Part shown: positions 17,930 to 27,177 of the stretch, piece by piece
Position numbering within the stretch: position 1 is the first letter of the stretch
How the letters are laid out: each line of letters opens with the position of its first letter
DNA from: Microcoleus sp. EPA2
GTDB taxonomy: Bacteria > Cyanobacteriota > Cyanobacteriia > Cyanobacteriales > Microcoleaceae
NCBI GenBank assembly: GCA_020882975.1
Contig: JAHRFD010000008.1
Location: forward strand, 124,001 to 188,000
Direction of reading: 5' to 3'
DNA length: 64,000 bases
Notes under the pieces: model-generated
Told to the model about the DNA's origin: nothing
Databases searched by the model: none
What the model saw: the letters and a program-made list of their open reading frames with translations, nothing else
Translations under genes and position numbers: made by a program

Positions 17930-18024
17930 ACAGACCCCCATCTCTCCCTCTGTGTCAAGAGTGTTCTCTGCGGTTAAATCATTCCAATTCTTAATAAAGT
18001 TTTACAATACAACCAGAAACGATC

Positions 18025-19689
18025 TCAATTGTCCTGTGGTTGCGAAACAGGACCAGATTTATACCAATGGCAATGATGAATTAAAGTGTGCCTGCACCAA
18101 TCCGGGTGACTGAGGGGATAGTCAAGGCGGTAGTGACCACCTCTACTTTCAGTACGGAAAGCAGCACTTTTGAGAATTAAGTAGCCAATATCCAATAAAT
18201 TGCCAACTTCTCCCCAATTTCGTAACACTACGCTGTTTTCTGCATCAGCCGGGGAAAAATTGAGAATTTGTCCATGTTGTAAATTATTAAGCGTTTGAGT
18301 CAAAGACAAAGAGGCAAATTCTTGTCGCCAAATTTCCACTTGAGCGATCGCACTTTCCAAATCCCTTTGGCCACGACAAATTCCCGCACTTTGCCACACT
18401 AAATTCGGCAGATCGATCCGTAACTTTTCGATCGCCTCAATGTCAGAAACATGAATCGATTTGGCGATAATTTCCGGTGAATATTCCTCATCCTCAACAG
18501 CCTTGTCGCTGATACTTTCTACCTTCAACAGCGCCATTTGCGAGCCAAAAACTAGACATTCTAGCAAGGAATTACTCGCCAATCGGTTGGCACCATGTAC
18601 CCCCGTGCTGGCAGTTTCTCCCACGGCGTACAAACCGGGAATCGAAGTTTCGTTGAACAAATCCGCGATAATCCCTCCCATCCAATAATGGGCTGCTGGG
18701 GTTACAGGCACCGGTTCGGAAAACAGGTCAATTCCCCAATCAGCACATACTTGAATGATATTCGGAAACCGATAGCGCAGTCGATCGACCGCAATCGGGC
18801 GCAAATCCAGCCAAACATGAGGTTCCCCTGTCTTCTGCAAGTGGCGGAAAATAGCACGACTGACAACATCCCTAGGAGCGAGTTCACCCGAAGGGTGATA
18901 GTCAAAAGCAAACCGATATCCTTTACCATCCACCAAATGAGCCCCTTCTCCCCGCACCGCTTCGCTAATCAGAAACCGAGGCGCGCCCGGTTTAGTCAAG
19001 GCTGTAGGATGAAACTGCACAAATTCTAAATCTCGCAGCAGGGCTCCGGCGCGCCATGCAATTGCTACCCCGTCTCCGGTACTTACTGACGGATTGGTGG
19101 TTTGAGCAAATACCTGTCCGCCACCCCCAGTTGCTAGCACCACGGCCTGAGCCCGCAACCACTTGACAGTAGAGCCACAAATGGCGCTAATCCCCTGACA
19201 GCGCCCGGTGTCGTCTAGCCACAGACTGAGTGCAAATGCAGGAGAAAGCAGTTGAATATTTTGGCGGCTCAATACTTTTGCTGTCAGGGTACTCACCACT
19301 GCTTTGCCGGTGGTATCTGCTGAGTGGAGTACCCGGCGGCGGGAGTGGGCTGCTTCGAGGGTGAGTGCTAAATCTGTCCCGGTGCGATCGAATGCAACGC
19401 CCATTTTTACCAAAGCATCAATACACTCAGGCGCTTCTGTTACTAAAAATTTCACCGCTTCCCAGTCGCAAAGGCCAGCCCCAGCTACGAGTGTATCCTG
19501 AACGTGGAGTGCCGCAGAATCTTCCGGGGCGATCGCCGCGGCAATTCCTCCTTGGGCCCAATCGCTAGCAGAAACAGGCAGAGTGTTTTTATTAATCAAA
19601 CCCACCTGCAAGTGTTCGGGGAGGCAAAGTGCCGTGTACAGACCGGCAGCCCCGGCACCTACAACCAATACGTCAAATTTGTCAGTCAT
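18025..19689 (-). CDS. nadB: L-aspartate oxidase
   Basis: 554 residues. NadB is an FAD enzyme oxidising L-aspartate to iminoaspartate, the first step of de novo NAD synthesis, feeding quinolinate synthase NadA. Dinucleotide motif VVGAGAAGLYTAL at the N-terminus; SDWAQGGIAAAI and QFHPTAL; catalytic region RGEGAHL; PAAHYWMGG and the FAD-closing GANRLASNSLLECLVFG. The C-terminal helical domain is complete. ATG at 19689. Length is normal (530-560). No nadA or nadC nearby. Confidence 0.96.
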   Translation of the reverse strand: MTDKFDVLVVGAGAAGLYTALCLPEHLQVGLINKNTLPVSASDWAQGGIAAAIAPEDSAALHVQDTLVAGAGLCDWEAVKFLVTEAPECIDALVKMGVAFDRTGTDLALTLEAAHSRRRVLHSADTTGKAVVSTLTAKVLSRQNIQLLSPAFALSLWLDDTGRCQGISAICGSTVKWLRAQAVVLATGGGGQVFAQTTNPSVSTGDGVAIAWRAGALLRDLEFVQFHPTALTKPGAPRFLISEAVRGEGAHLVDGKGYRFAFDYHPSGELAPRDVVSRAIFRHLQKTGEPHVWLDLRPIAVDRLRYRFPNIIQVCADWGIDLFSEPVPVTPAAHYWMGGIIADLFNETSIPGLYAVGETASTGVHGANRLASNSLLECLVFGSQMALLKVESISDKAVEDEEYSPEIIAKSIHVSDIEAIEKLRIDLPNLVWQSAGICRGQRDLESAIAQVEIWRQEFASLSLTQTLNNLQHGQILNFSPADAENSVVLRNWGEVGNLLDIGYLILKSAAFRTESRGGHYRLDYPLSHPDWCRHTLIHHCHWYKSGPVSQPQDN

Positions 19690-20212
19690 TACTCCGCAGT
19701 GGTTAGACTTTTCAAGTCCGCCTGCGCGGATGAAAGTTTGTATAGCTTCTTACTTAACTATAGCAATGTTTATGAGAGAGTTCTGATACAGTCCTGGACG
19801 CAATTGTCACAATTGCTAAGGTGCTCTACTTTCCCTAAGCCCTAAAAATTTTTCAAAAAACCTACCTGACGCACCGCAAAATTCGATTTTATCCTAGGTC
19901 ATTCTTGTCTCGGACTAACTATCAATAAAACGCACTTAATTTACTCTAGCAATTTCGTTTTTATCGCTTGATTCTTGATAAAATAATGCTCATTATTGAC
20001 GGAAGATTATTCCTTATTTTTTATTATTTTTACTGGCTTTTTAGGGAAGTAGGACATCAAGTAGAAAGCAGAAGTCATCAGCCTCAAGATTTTTTTCTTT
20101 TCAGCTTTTGGCATTCTGACTTCTGCTTGATGACTCAGACGTCTTGCGACTGACGGGGTTTATATCCCAAAATTTAGGTCAATCCAACATCCTTGCGGGT
20201 TACTGTGGCTTT
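19690..20212. other. Intergenic region between nadB and psbU
   Basis: 523 bases without a convincing gene. An imperfect inverted repeat pairs CATCAAG...CAGAAGTCAT (about 20058-20083) with GACTTCTGCTTGATG (about 20118-20132); the left arm has a seven-base interruption (TAGAAAG). The loop contains a T-rich run. It could act as a 3' structure for psbU (minus strand), but no clear terminator is assigned. Confidence 0.5.
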
Positions 20213-20647
20213 CTAGTCGTAGAGACCATTGTTCAATCTGTTGTCTCCTTCAATAAAGACTGATTCAACATCTGTGACTGTAAATTTGTCCAGGTTAGCT
20301 TGCAACAACTTTTTCTGAGCTTCTGTCAAGTCGGAGATTTGGAGTACATCCTCAACTTTTTCGTAAGGAGCATTCTTAATAATTAGTCGAGCTAAAGTGG
20401 GATACAGCCCTGGATATTCCCGAAAGTTTCGGACACCGCTGTTGTTCAAATCCAGTTTTTTGCCAAATTCTGTGGCAAGTTTTTCGTCGGCGCGATTGGT
20501 TCTAGTGGGCGATTCCACGGCGATCAGCGATGATGATGGCAATACCAGACGGCTCAAAGAAGCCGCGATCGCGCTTTGGTCCCCAGCCCAGGCGAAGCAG
20601 CCCAGCACTAAGCCCAATACTGCCAATAGACGACCTAATCGTTTCAT
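20213..20647 (-). CDS. psbU: Photosystem II extrinsic protein PsbU (12 kDa)
   Basis: 144 residues with a lumen-targeting signal peptide (about 1-30, ending AIA) and a mature domain opening near [15 protein letters not shown]. The helix-hairpin-helix core [20 protein letters not shown] and the C-terminal [18 protein letters not shown] are diagnostic. PsbU binds the lumenal face of PSII with PsbO and PsbV and stabilises the oxygen-evolving cluster. ATG 20647. Monocistronic by spacing. Confidence 0.97.
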   Translation of the reverse strand: MKRLGRLLAVLGLVLGCFAWAGDQSAIAASLSRLVLPSSSLIAVESPTRTNRADEKLATEFGKKLDLNNSGVRNFREYPGLYPTLARLIIKNAPYEKVEDVLQISDLTEAQKKLLQANLDKFTVTDVESVFIEGDNRLNNGLYD

Positions 20648-20754
20648 GAAGTTATGTCTCCCAATTTAATACACAGCATTTATGTAGAGATTACCATTTT
20701 GCTTATGCAGTTTTCGCAAGAAATCGGGGACTCGTGCCGAGTCCGAATTCTTGG

Positions 20755-21735
20755 CTAACTCTTGCCGATGGATTTCAAAAAAGTGTCCAAGTCTCTATAG
20801 GTACTCCCGTAAGTCACTGTCGGAGTGTCGTAACCTTTCAAATCCACGACGTGGCGATCGAAAGCGCTCTCTGCCCCCAATTCCCGCAGGTATTTGTAGG
20901 TAGTTTGTCCTACGGCGATGTCCTTACCCAGTTCCTTGGTGCAAGATTCCAAGCGAAACGCAGCATTGACAGTATCTCCCAAGGCTGTGTAGTCCGATCG
21001 ATCGCTGCTACCAGAATTTCCTACCATTGCATAACCAGTGTTAATTCCCACACCGACTCGCAAAGGAAAAGGTAGGGGGTAACGAGTGCTCAGTTCGTCC
21101 GTTGCCTTGTGCAGTTGGCTCAAAGCTTGACAAATTAGCATCATTTCGTCATTACTCACACCATCGGTTTTGTGGAACCATACTGCCATGATCGCATCGC
21201 CGATGTATTTATCTACCCAACTACCGTGTTTGCGAATGATGTGTCCTGAAGAACGGAACCAACTGCCAATCACTTCCGAGAGGATAGTTTCGTCTAACTG
21301 CCGAGTCAGCACCGTGAAGTCTCGGATATCCATTACCATGACACTAATCAGGCTGCGGACTGTTAAAGTTGCTGTAAAATCATCGGAGTCTGTGTCGTGT
21401 GTCTGAGTGAGTTGGCGACTGGGGGTTGGGTCATAGAAGTCTAATTCGGTTTGACCGAACATGAGCCGATCGCCATTTTTGAGTGTCACCGGAATACTTA
21501 CCCGCCGCCCGTTGACAAAAGAACCATTGCGGCTTCCCAAGTCGATCAGGTAAAATTCTCCGGTTTCCATTTGCTGTAACATCGCATGATTCCGGGAAAT
21601 CCAGCGATCGACTAACACAAAATTATTGTCATCACTCCGCCCTACTGTCCAGCAATTGCTGCCAGCCAGGGGCAAGTAGCGATTGCCACCTTCTGTGCGA
21701 AGTACCATATGTGGGTTCGTTTGCAAAGTCACCAC
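20755..21735 (-). CDS. FHA domain-class III adenylate/guanylate cyclase
   Basis: 326 residues. An N-terminal FHA domain (about 28-100: TVGRSDDNNFVL, SRNHAML, GSRNGSFVNG) is joined to a class III nucleotide cyclase domain (about 135-300). The metal-binding Asp residues are in VMDIRDFT and KYIGDAIMAVW. The Lys of DKYIGD and the purine/transition-state residues in SDYTALGDTVNAAFRLES (Asp/Thr, Asn, Arg) are all present, so the enzyme should be active, probably making cAMP. FHA input implies control by Ser/Thr kinases. Start ATG 21735. Divergent from hisF. Confidence 0.93.
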   Translation of the reverse strand: MVTLQTNPHMVLRTEGGNRYLPLAGSNCWTVGRSDDNNFVLVDRWISRNHAMLQQMETGEFYLIDLGSRNGSFVNGRRVSIPVTLKNGDRLMFGQTELDFYDPTPSRQLTQTHDTDSDDFTATLTVRSLISVMVMDIRDFTVLTRQLDETILSEVIGSWFRSSGHIIRKHGSWVDKYIGDAIMAVWFHKTDGVSNDEMMLICQALSQLHKATDELSTRYPLPFPLRVGVGINTGYAMVGNSGSSDRSDYTALGDTVNAAFRLESCTKELGKDIAVGQTTYKYLRELGAESAFDRHVVDLKGYDTPTVTYGSTYRDLDTFLKSIGKS

Positions 21736-22000
21736 AGTCTTAGAAACGACATCAATTCGACCGATTTAAAGTTCTACACTTGCAATTTTAGATTGACCGG
21801 GAGTTTTATAATTGATAGTTTGGCTAAAAAAACTCAAATCCCCTATTCTAAAATTTTAGATTGTTTAGTCGATTTTCGATGCACCGGACTGACTTAGTAT
21901 GACCGAATTCTAGGGCACCCACAAGCGAGCTTATCTATTGTTGCTGCCAAAAGTTACGCCCATGCAGCAACCCTTGTTCAAATAGAAACCAAATAATTTT

Positions 22001-22768
22001 ATGTTGTCGAAAAGAATTTTGCCCTGTCTGGATGTAAAAGCTGGCCGCGTAGTCAAAGGTGTCAATTTTGTCAACCTTAAAGATGCTGGCGATCCGGTAG
22101 AAATGGCACAGGTTTACAATGATGCTGGTGCTGACGAGTTGGTGTTTCTGGATATTACTGCGACTCATGAAGACCGCGACATTATTATTGATGTAGTGTA
22201 CCGGACTGCCGATCGAGTTTTTATCCCTTTGACCGTCGGTGGTGGTATCCAATCCTTGGATACAATTAAAAGTTTATTGAGGGCTGGTGCCGATAAGGTG
22301 AGTATTAATTCAGCGGCGGTGCGCGATCCCAGTTTAATCGACAAAGCGAGCGATCGATTTGGCAATCAGTGTATTGTAGTGGCGATCGACGCCCGCCAAC
22401 GACAAGACGCAGATAATCCCGGTTGGGATGTCTACGTGCGCGGAGGGCGAGAAAATACGGGCAAAGATGCCGTCGCCTGGGCAAAGGAAGCCGAAAAACG
22501 GGGCGCGGGCGAATTGCTGGTGACAAGTATGGACTCTGACGGCACTCAAGCTGGCTATGACTTGGATTTAACCAGAAGTATCGCTGAAACTGTCGAAATT
22601 CCGGTGATTGCTTCCGGTGGTGCCGGCAACTGCCACCACATCTACGAAGCAGTGACTGAAGGTAAAGCCGAAGCAGCCCTGCTAGCTTCGCTGCTGCATT
22701 ACGGCCAACTCAACGTGGGACAAATTAAGACTTATCTAGCAGAATGCCAAATTCCCGTGCGCCTGTAA
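22001..22768 (+). CDS. hisF: Imidazole glycerol phosphate synthase cyclase subunit
   Basis: 255 residues, (beta/alpha)8 barrel. Catalytic Asp11 in [13 protein letters not shown] and the second Asp in VVAIDARQ are present, as are both phosphate-binding loops (VGGGIQS and ASGGAGN). HisF condenses ammonia delivered by HisH with PRFAR to give IGP and AICAR in histidine synthesis. Full length. hisH is not adjacent, as usual in cyanobacteria with scattered his genes. ATG 22001. Confidence 0.97.
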   Translation: MLSKRILPCLDVKAGRVVKGVNFVNLKDAGDPVEMAQVYNDAGADELVFLDITATHEDRDIIIDVVYRTADRVFIPLTVGGGIQSLDTIKSLLRAGADKVSINSAAVRDPSLIDKASDRFGNQCIVVAIDARQRQDADNPGWDVYVRGGRENTGKDAVAWAKEAEKRGAGELLVTSMDSDGTQAGYDLDLTRSIAETVEIPVIASGGAGNCHHIYEAVTEGKAEAALLASLLHYGQLNVGQIKTYLAECQIPVRL

Positions 22769-23124
22769 CGTGAATTTAAGTAGAAAGGAGAGGGAGAGAT
22801 GGGGAGTCTCACAACTATCACCTGACGCTACAACCGGAATTGAGATAAATTCATCCTCGGCGTGTGTCCCCATCACTGTCTTTTCCCTGTTTCTTGTTCC
22901 CTCTTCCCTATTCCTTGTGCTTTTTTCAAAATATTCCCTGAGAAGGATTTCAAACGCCACTGGTTTTAGTTACATATATATTAGTGGAATTTGAAAGACC
23001 GCAACTGCTCAATGCTATTGCTGCTCTCAAAATTAAACCCAATATTGTCTAGGGTTTGATTAATCATCAACCCGTTAACAATTGTGGTCTCGAAAAAAAA
23101 ATCTCGAAAAGGAAACTTGTTGGT
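22769..23124. promoter_or_regulatory. Leader region with a palindrome ahead of the low-temperature protein gene
   Basis: No gene is seen. At 23052-23073 the sequence GGGTTTGATTAATCATCAACCC has a perfect TGATTAATCA core (23056-23065) flanked by GGGTT and AACCC, suitable as an operator or 5' UTR hairpin about 55 bases before the ATG. The upstream part contains pyrimidine-rich TTCCCTGTTTCTTG repeats. Confidence 0.4.
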
Positions 23125-23466
23125 ATGTCTTTTATGAATTTTAATCTATCTGTCAAAGGTTTAGTTCGTAGTTTTGTAGCCATTTGTTTTTGTACATTGC
23201 TGTTTGTTTCTAACGTTTTTCCCGCCTTGGCAGTTACCAGCAAACCTACAGAAGCTACCGACCAACTTTTAGGCATTGAAAAAGAAGCTCAAAAGGCTGT
23301 TTTGAAAGACCCGATGTCTATGCAAGAAACTCAGAAAAAAGCCAACGAAGGGATTAATGAAGTTCAGGGAGATGCGGATAGCGAAAAGATGATGAATCCT
23401 GGCAATACCAGTGCTACATCCTTTGAGCAACAAGTCAAAAAGGCTGTTAGCAAGATCAAAGATTAA
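23125..23466 (+). CDS. Low-temperature-induced protein family, small exported protein
   Basis: 113 residues from ATG 23125 (a longer frame from TTG 23056 adds residues unlike the family). A hydrophobic segment (about 11-33, VRSFVAICFCTLLFVSNVFPALA) is a signal peptide. The mature part is charged and helical: TEATDQLLGIEKEAQKAV, then GINEVQGDADSEKM and a C-terminal FEQQVKKAVSKIKD. This matches the cyanobacterial low temperature-induced protein family; its function is not established. A hairpin terminator follows at 23509-23544. Confidence 0.75.
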   Translation: MSFMNFNLSVKGLVRSFVAICFCTLLFVSNVFPALAVTSKPTEATDQLLGIEKEAQKAVLKDPMSMQETQKKANEGINEVQGDADSEKMMNPGNTSATSFEQQVKKAVSKIKD

Positions 23467-23508
23467 TTTATTTGTCAGTTTTCAACTGTTAGTTTCAAAC
23501 TCCTATTA

Positions 23509-23544
23509 AATCCCTGGCTTATTAAAGAAGTCGGGGATTTTGTC
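23509..23544 (+). terminator. Rho-independent-type terminator
   Basis: AATCCCTGGCTT (23509-23520) pairs with AAGTCGGGGATT (23528-23539), counting G-U pairs, over a seven-base loop and is followed by TTTGT. It lies 43 bases past the stop of the low-temperature protein gene. Confidence 0.7.
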
Positions 23545-23616
23545 ATGATTAATCAGGCGAATTAGTCTTGGTTTAATTCCACACTTCTTATCCCAAATCC
23601 CAAATCCGTATGGGGA

Positions 23617-24633
23617 TTAAATTGAATAAAAAAGCGGAAAAGATTTAGCATCTTTCGGTTTAACAAAAACTCTTTGTTGTGGCTGCAACTGTAAAATGTC
23701 AAACCTTTCTCTAGTCAAATTAGCATTGACTACTTGACCGTCATCTAAAGTTAATTCTACCTGAATTTCCCACCCTAAATGAATCAACCGACTGATTCTG
23801 GCTGGTACTGTGGCACTGTTTTCTGTAGTTTCAATTACCACGTCGTGAGGGCGCAAGAACATCTCCGGGTTGGCTGAGTCAAAGCCGTTGTCTTGAAACA
23901 TCCTGGAACTGCTGGGCAATACATTCACAGGCCCGATAAAACTCATGACAAAAGCACTGGCTGGATGGTCGTAAATTTCTGCGGGTGTTCCTACTTGTTC
24001 GATTTTACCTTTACTCATGACTGTAATTCGATCGGCAACTTCCATCGCTTCTTCTTGGTCGTGGGTAACAAAGACTGTGGTAACGTGAACCTCGTCGTGC
24101 AATCGTCGCAACCAAGCACGCAAATCTTTCCGAACTTTGGCATCCAGTGCTCCAAAAGGTTCGTCTAACAGTAGCACTTTTGGTTCCACAGCCAAAGCTC
24201 TAGCTAGGGCTACCCGCTGTCGCTGGCCTCCTGAGAGTTGGGACGGGTATCTATCCCCCAATCCTCCCAACTGCACCAAATTCAACAATTCCTCTACCCG
24301 CGATTTGACTTTCGCAGGTGCTGTTTTCTGAATTTCCAGCCCAAAAGCGATATTTTTCCGCACTGTCATGTGTTTGAATAGGGCGTAGTGCTGAAACACA
24401 AACCCAATTTTGCGGTCTTGGACGCTGGTATTGGTGGCATCTTGGCCTGTGAGCCAGATTTTGCCGGAGTCGGGCATTTCTAGGCCGGCAATCAGTCGCA
24501 GCAGGGTAGACTTGCCTGAACCAGAGGGGCCGAGCAATGCGACTAGGGAACCGGATTCAATTTCTAAGCTGACTTGATCGAGTGCTTGGAAACTGCCAAA
24601 GTGTTTTGATACGTTTTCGACAAGTATGCCCAT
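23617..24633 (-). CDS. cysA: Sulfate/thiosulfate-type ABC transporter ATP-binding protein
   Basis: 338 residues from ATG 24633 ([15 protein letters not shown]); the open frame upstream of it is only repeat DNA. Walker A GPSGSGKS (35-42), signature LSGGQRQR (133-140), Walker [13 protein letters not shown] and the His-switch [13 protein letters not shown] are intact. The C-terminal TOBE domain ([10 protein letters not shown]...) is of the CysA/ModC/PotA superfamily; overall pattern and length best fit CysA. No permease or binding protein genes accompany it, so it is an orphan ATPase here. Substrate assignment rests on family resemblance. Confidence 0.85.
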   Translation of the reverse strand: MGILVENVSKHFGSFQALDQVSLEIESGSLVALLGPSGSGKSTLLRLIAGLEMPDSGKIWLTGQDATNTSVQDRKIGFVFQHYALFKHMTVRKNIAFGLEIQKTAPAKVKSRVEELLNLVQLGGLGDRYPSQLSGGQRQRVALARALAVEPKVLLLDEPFGALDAKVRKDLRAWLRRLHDEVHVTTVFVTHDQEEAMEVADRITVMSKGKIEQVGTPAEIYDHPASAFVMSFIGPVNVLPSSSRMFQDNGFDSANPEMFLRPHDVVIETTENSATVPARISRLIHLGWEIQVELTLDDGQVVNANLTRERFDILQLQPQQRVFVKPKDAKSFPLFYSI

Positions 24634-24892
24634 AGGAAGGAAGAAGGAAGAAGGAAGAAGGAAGAAGGAAGACGGAAGACGGAAGAAGGAAGAAGGAAGA
24701 CGGAAGACGGAAGAAGGAAGACGGAAGAAGGAAGAAGGAAGAAGGAAGAAGTCACTCCCCCAGCCCCCCCTCAGACAAATCATCGTTTTGTAGGGGCGGT
24801 GCCCCCGTGCCCGCCCCTCATCTCTCCCCCAGCCCCCCCTCAGACAAATCATCGTTTTGTAGGGGCGATGCCCCCGTGCCCGCCCCTCATCT
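24634..24892. repeat. GGAAGAA tandem repeat and a 69-bp tandem duplication upstream of cysA
   Basis: 24634-24752 is a purine run of AGGAAGAAGGAAGA and GGAAGACGGAAG units. 24755-24823 and 24824-24892 are two copies of a 69-bp unit (CTCCCCCAGCCCCCCCTCAG... to ...CCGCCCCTCATCT), differing at one position (GGCGGTG versus GGCGATG). Each contains the palindromic GGGGCGGTGCCCC. The frame of cysA continues through this DNA for about 100 codons, but the composition argues against it being coding. Confidence 0.9.
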
Positions 24893-25194
24893 CCGGTTTT
24901 GATGTCGGGGATTAGTAGTTTTATAGAACGATCGCACATCGGTTTGTCAATTCTAGAGTTTTTGCGATCGACCGATCTACAAAAGTAACAAATTTATGAG
25001 AGTAAACCCAGCTTGGACAGAGAGTGGCACTTAAAAACCAGATGTTGAGGGTCTCCACGGAGTGTGTCCACATCGCCAGCGCAGGTCGATCGCAAAACAA
25101 CACAATTATTGACCGCCAAAGTTGCCATTTGATACTATAATGCAGCAAAAGTTAAAGCGTTTTTTAGGTTTCAAGGGCTCAGGGGTAAAAAAAA

Positions 25195-26253
25195 ATGGGA
25201 AATGTTGGACGTGTGCCTGTAGGAATTATCGGCGCTTCAGGGTACGGCGGCGTGCAACTTGTACGGTTGCTGGCGGATCACCCGGCGGCAGAAGTAGTGT
25301 ATTTGGGGGGGGATAGCAGTGCGGGAAAACCTTATTCCAGCCTTTATCCCCATCTGACTAACTGCATTGATTTGACAGTCGAGGCGATCGACTTAGAAAC
25401 AATAGCGGCCAAATGTGAAGTTGTGTTTCTGTCCCTACCTAACGGTTTGGCTTACCAAATGGCACCGACACTAATCGAAAAAGGCTGCAAAGTCTTGGAT
25501 TTGTCGGCTGACTACAGGTTTGAAAATCTTGACACTTACAAAGCTTGGTACGGTGGCGATCGCTCGGACTCTGCTCTAGCAGCAACCGCTGTTTATGGTT
25601 TACCAGAACTGTATCGCGATCGCATTAAAAACGCTCAATTAGTAGGCTGTGCCGGCTGCTACGTCACAGCTAGTTTGTTGGCCCTGGCCCCCTTGCTCAA
25701 ACAAGGTATCATCGTTCCAGAAACTGCAATTATCGATGCTAAGTCTGGATCTTCGGGAGGAGGCCGCAAAGGCGAAATTAATCTATTGTTGGCAGAAGCT
25801 GACAACTCCATAGGCGCTTACGGCGTGGGCCGCCACCGCCACACGCCCGAAATTGAGCAAATTTGTAGCGATTTAGCTGGACACGATATTAAAGTCCAAT
25901 TTACTCCTCACCTGATGCCGATGGTGCGGGGAATTCTGGCAACTGTTTACGCAAATTTGCGCGATCCGGGATTGGTACGGGAAGATTTAATCACCATTTT
26001 CAACGCTTTTTACCGCAATTCTCCTTTAGTAAAAGTTTTGCCGGCGGGGGTTTATCCACAGTCAAAATGGGCTTGTGGTACAAATCTTTGTTACATTGGC
26101 GTGGAAGTAGATCCGCGTACTGACAGAGTAATTGTGATGTCGGCGATCGATAATTTAATTAAAGGTCAAGCCGGACAAGGTATCCAGTGCATGAACTTGA
26201 TGATGGGCTGGGAAGAAACTTTGGGTTTACCTCAATTGGCTTTCTATCCTTAA
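25195..26253 (+). CDS. argC: N-acetyl-gamma-glutamyl-phosphate reductase
   Basis: 352 residues. NADPH motif [17 protein letters not shown] at the N-terminus; catalytic Cys155 in GCAGCYVT (the family usually reads GNPGCYPT); [10 protein letters not shown] and the HRHTPEIEQ histidine motif follow. ArgC reduces N-acetylglutamyl phosphate to the semialdehyde in arginine synthesis. ATG 25195 after a poly-A leader. Full length and stand-alone. Confidence 0.96.
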   Translation: MGNVGRVPVGIIGASGYGGVQLVRLLADHPAAEVVYLGGDSSAGKPYSSLYPHLTNCIDLTVEAIDLETIAAKCEVVFLSLPNGLAYQMAPTLIEKGCKVLDLSADYRFENLDTYKAWYGGDRSDSALAATAVYGLPELYRDRIKNAQLVGCAGCYVTASLLALAPLLKQGIIVPETAIIDAKSGSSGGGRKGEINLLLAEADNSIGAYGVGRHRHTPEIEQICSDLAGHDIKVQFTPHLMPMVRGILATVYANLRDPGLVREDLITIFNAFYRNSPLVKVLPAGVYPQSKWACGTNLCYIGVEVDPRTDRVIVMSAIDNLIKGQAGQGIQCMNLMMGWEETLGLPQLAFYP

Positions 26254-26282
26254 TTGAGAGTTCGGTAATTGGGAATTGGGTC

Positions 26283-26339
26283 GGGGCGGGTTTACGAAAT
26301 GATTGATTTTAGGCAATTATCGTTTGTAAAACCCGCCCC
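26283..26339. repeat. GGGGCGGGTTTAC inverted repeat
   Basis: GGGGCGGGTTTAC (26283-26295) pairs with GTAAAACCCGCCCC (26326-26339), allowing one bulge, around a 30-base loop. It lies between the convergent argC and terD genes and could serve as a bidirectional end structure or be a dispersed palindrome. The rest of 26254-26503 shows nothing further. Confidence 0.7.
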
Positions 26340-26503
26340 TTGTGTCTTAAAAGAATGAGTTCAGTCGATCGCCACGTCATTGATTCGATCGGACCAACAA
26401 GTGGGCGATCGTACCGACTTGCAAAGTGAATCTAAAGAAACAAGGAAAGTACAGCAACAACAACTAATCAAAATCTACAAGCTTAAATTTAACAGATTTG
26501 AGT

Positions 26504-27103
26504 TCACCGCATAAACGAACCGACAACACCGTTCATATCCTCAGCCAAAGGATTTCCCATAGCCTTAAACTTCCACTCGCTACCTTCTCGATAAACTTCT
26601 CCCATTAACATATTTAATTTGCCCTCATAGGAAGGGTCATTTGACAAACGATAGCGAGCAATTTCTTTCCCAGTCGCATCCAAGGCTCTCACAAAAGCAT
26701 TTTCTATCATGCCAAAATGCTGTTTTCTGTCCTTAGCATCATAAATATTCACTCCCAAAACTATTTTGTGATATTGTGGGGGTAAAGCATTTAATTTGAC
26801 AAATATTTGTTCGTCGTCTCCATCTCCGGCCCCGGTGAGATTGTCACCGGAGTGAACAACTGTTTTATCCTTTGATTCCAAATGACCGTAATAGATTACG
26901 TCGTCTTTGTAGTTCTTTAATTTACCGTTTTCTCCTAATAAAAGAGCGTAGGAATCTAAGTCGAAATTTGCCCCGCTGCTTCTACCGAAAAGACCTTGGC
27001 TAGCTTTCGACACATCCCATCCCAAAGCCATTGTCAGCCTGGATAAATCGTATTCACTTTTGCTCAGAACGATAGATTGTCCTTTGGTCAAGTTGATAGC
27101 CAT
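26504..27103 (-). CDS. TerD family protein
   Basis: 199 residues, one TerD domain. The N-terminal INLTKGQSIVLSK is the family start. Calcium-site segment FDLDSYALLLGENGKL, then GDDEQIFVKLNAL and IVLGVNIYDA. TerD proteins are calcium-binding, beta-sandwich stress proteins linked to tellurite, phage and DNA-damage phenotypes; the mechanism is unknown. It keeps the key Asp residues but departs from the usual ASVFML wording (SYALLL), so it is the most diverged of the three here. Last gene of the TerD run, 74 bases after the TerF-like gene. Confidence 0.93.
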   Translation of the reverse strand: MAINLTKGQSIVLSKSEYDLSRLTMALGWDVSKASQGLFGRSSGANFDLDSYALLLGENGKLKNYKDDVIYYGHLESKDKTVVHSGDNLTGAGDGDDEQIFVKLNALPPQYHKIVLGVNIYDAKDRKQHFGMIENAFVRALDATGKEIARYRLSNDPSYEGKLNMLMGEVYREGSEWKFKAMGNPLAEDMNGVVGSFMR

Positions 27104-27177
27104 AGTTTTGTGATTTGGTTAAGGTAACAGTCAAGTTTCAAGATTGTCCAGTAGGAGATTTGATTAGCCTGTGAGGG

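Noticed and set aside
24634-24939. N-terminal extension of the CysA protein rich in repeated RLPSSFF-type motifs
   Set aside because: It is the translation of GGAAGAA repeats and a 69-bp duplication; the CysA family starts at the ATG at 24633.
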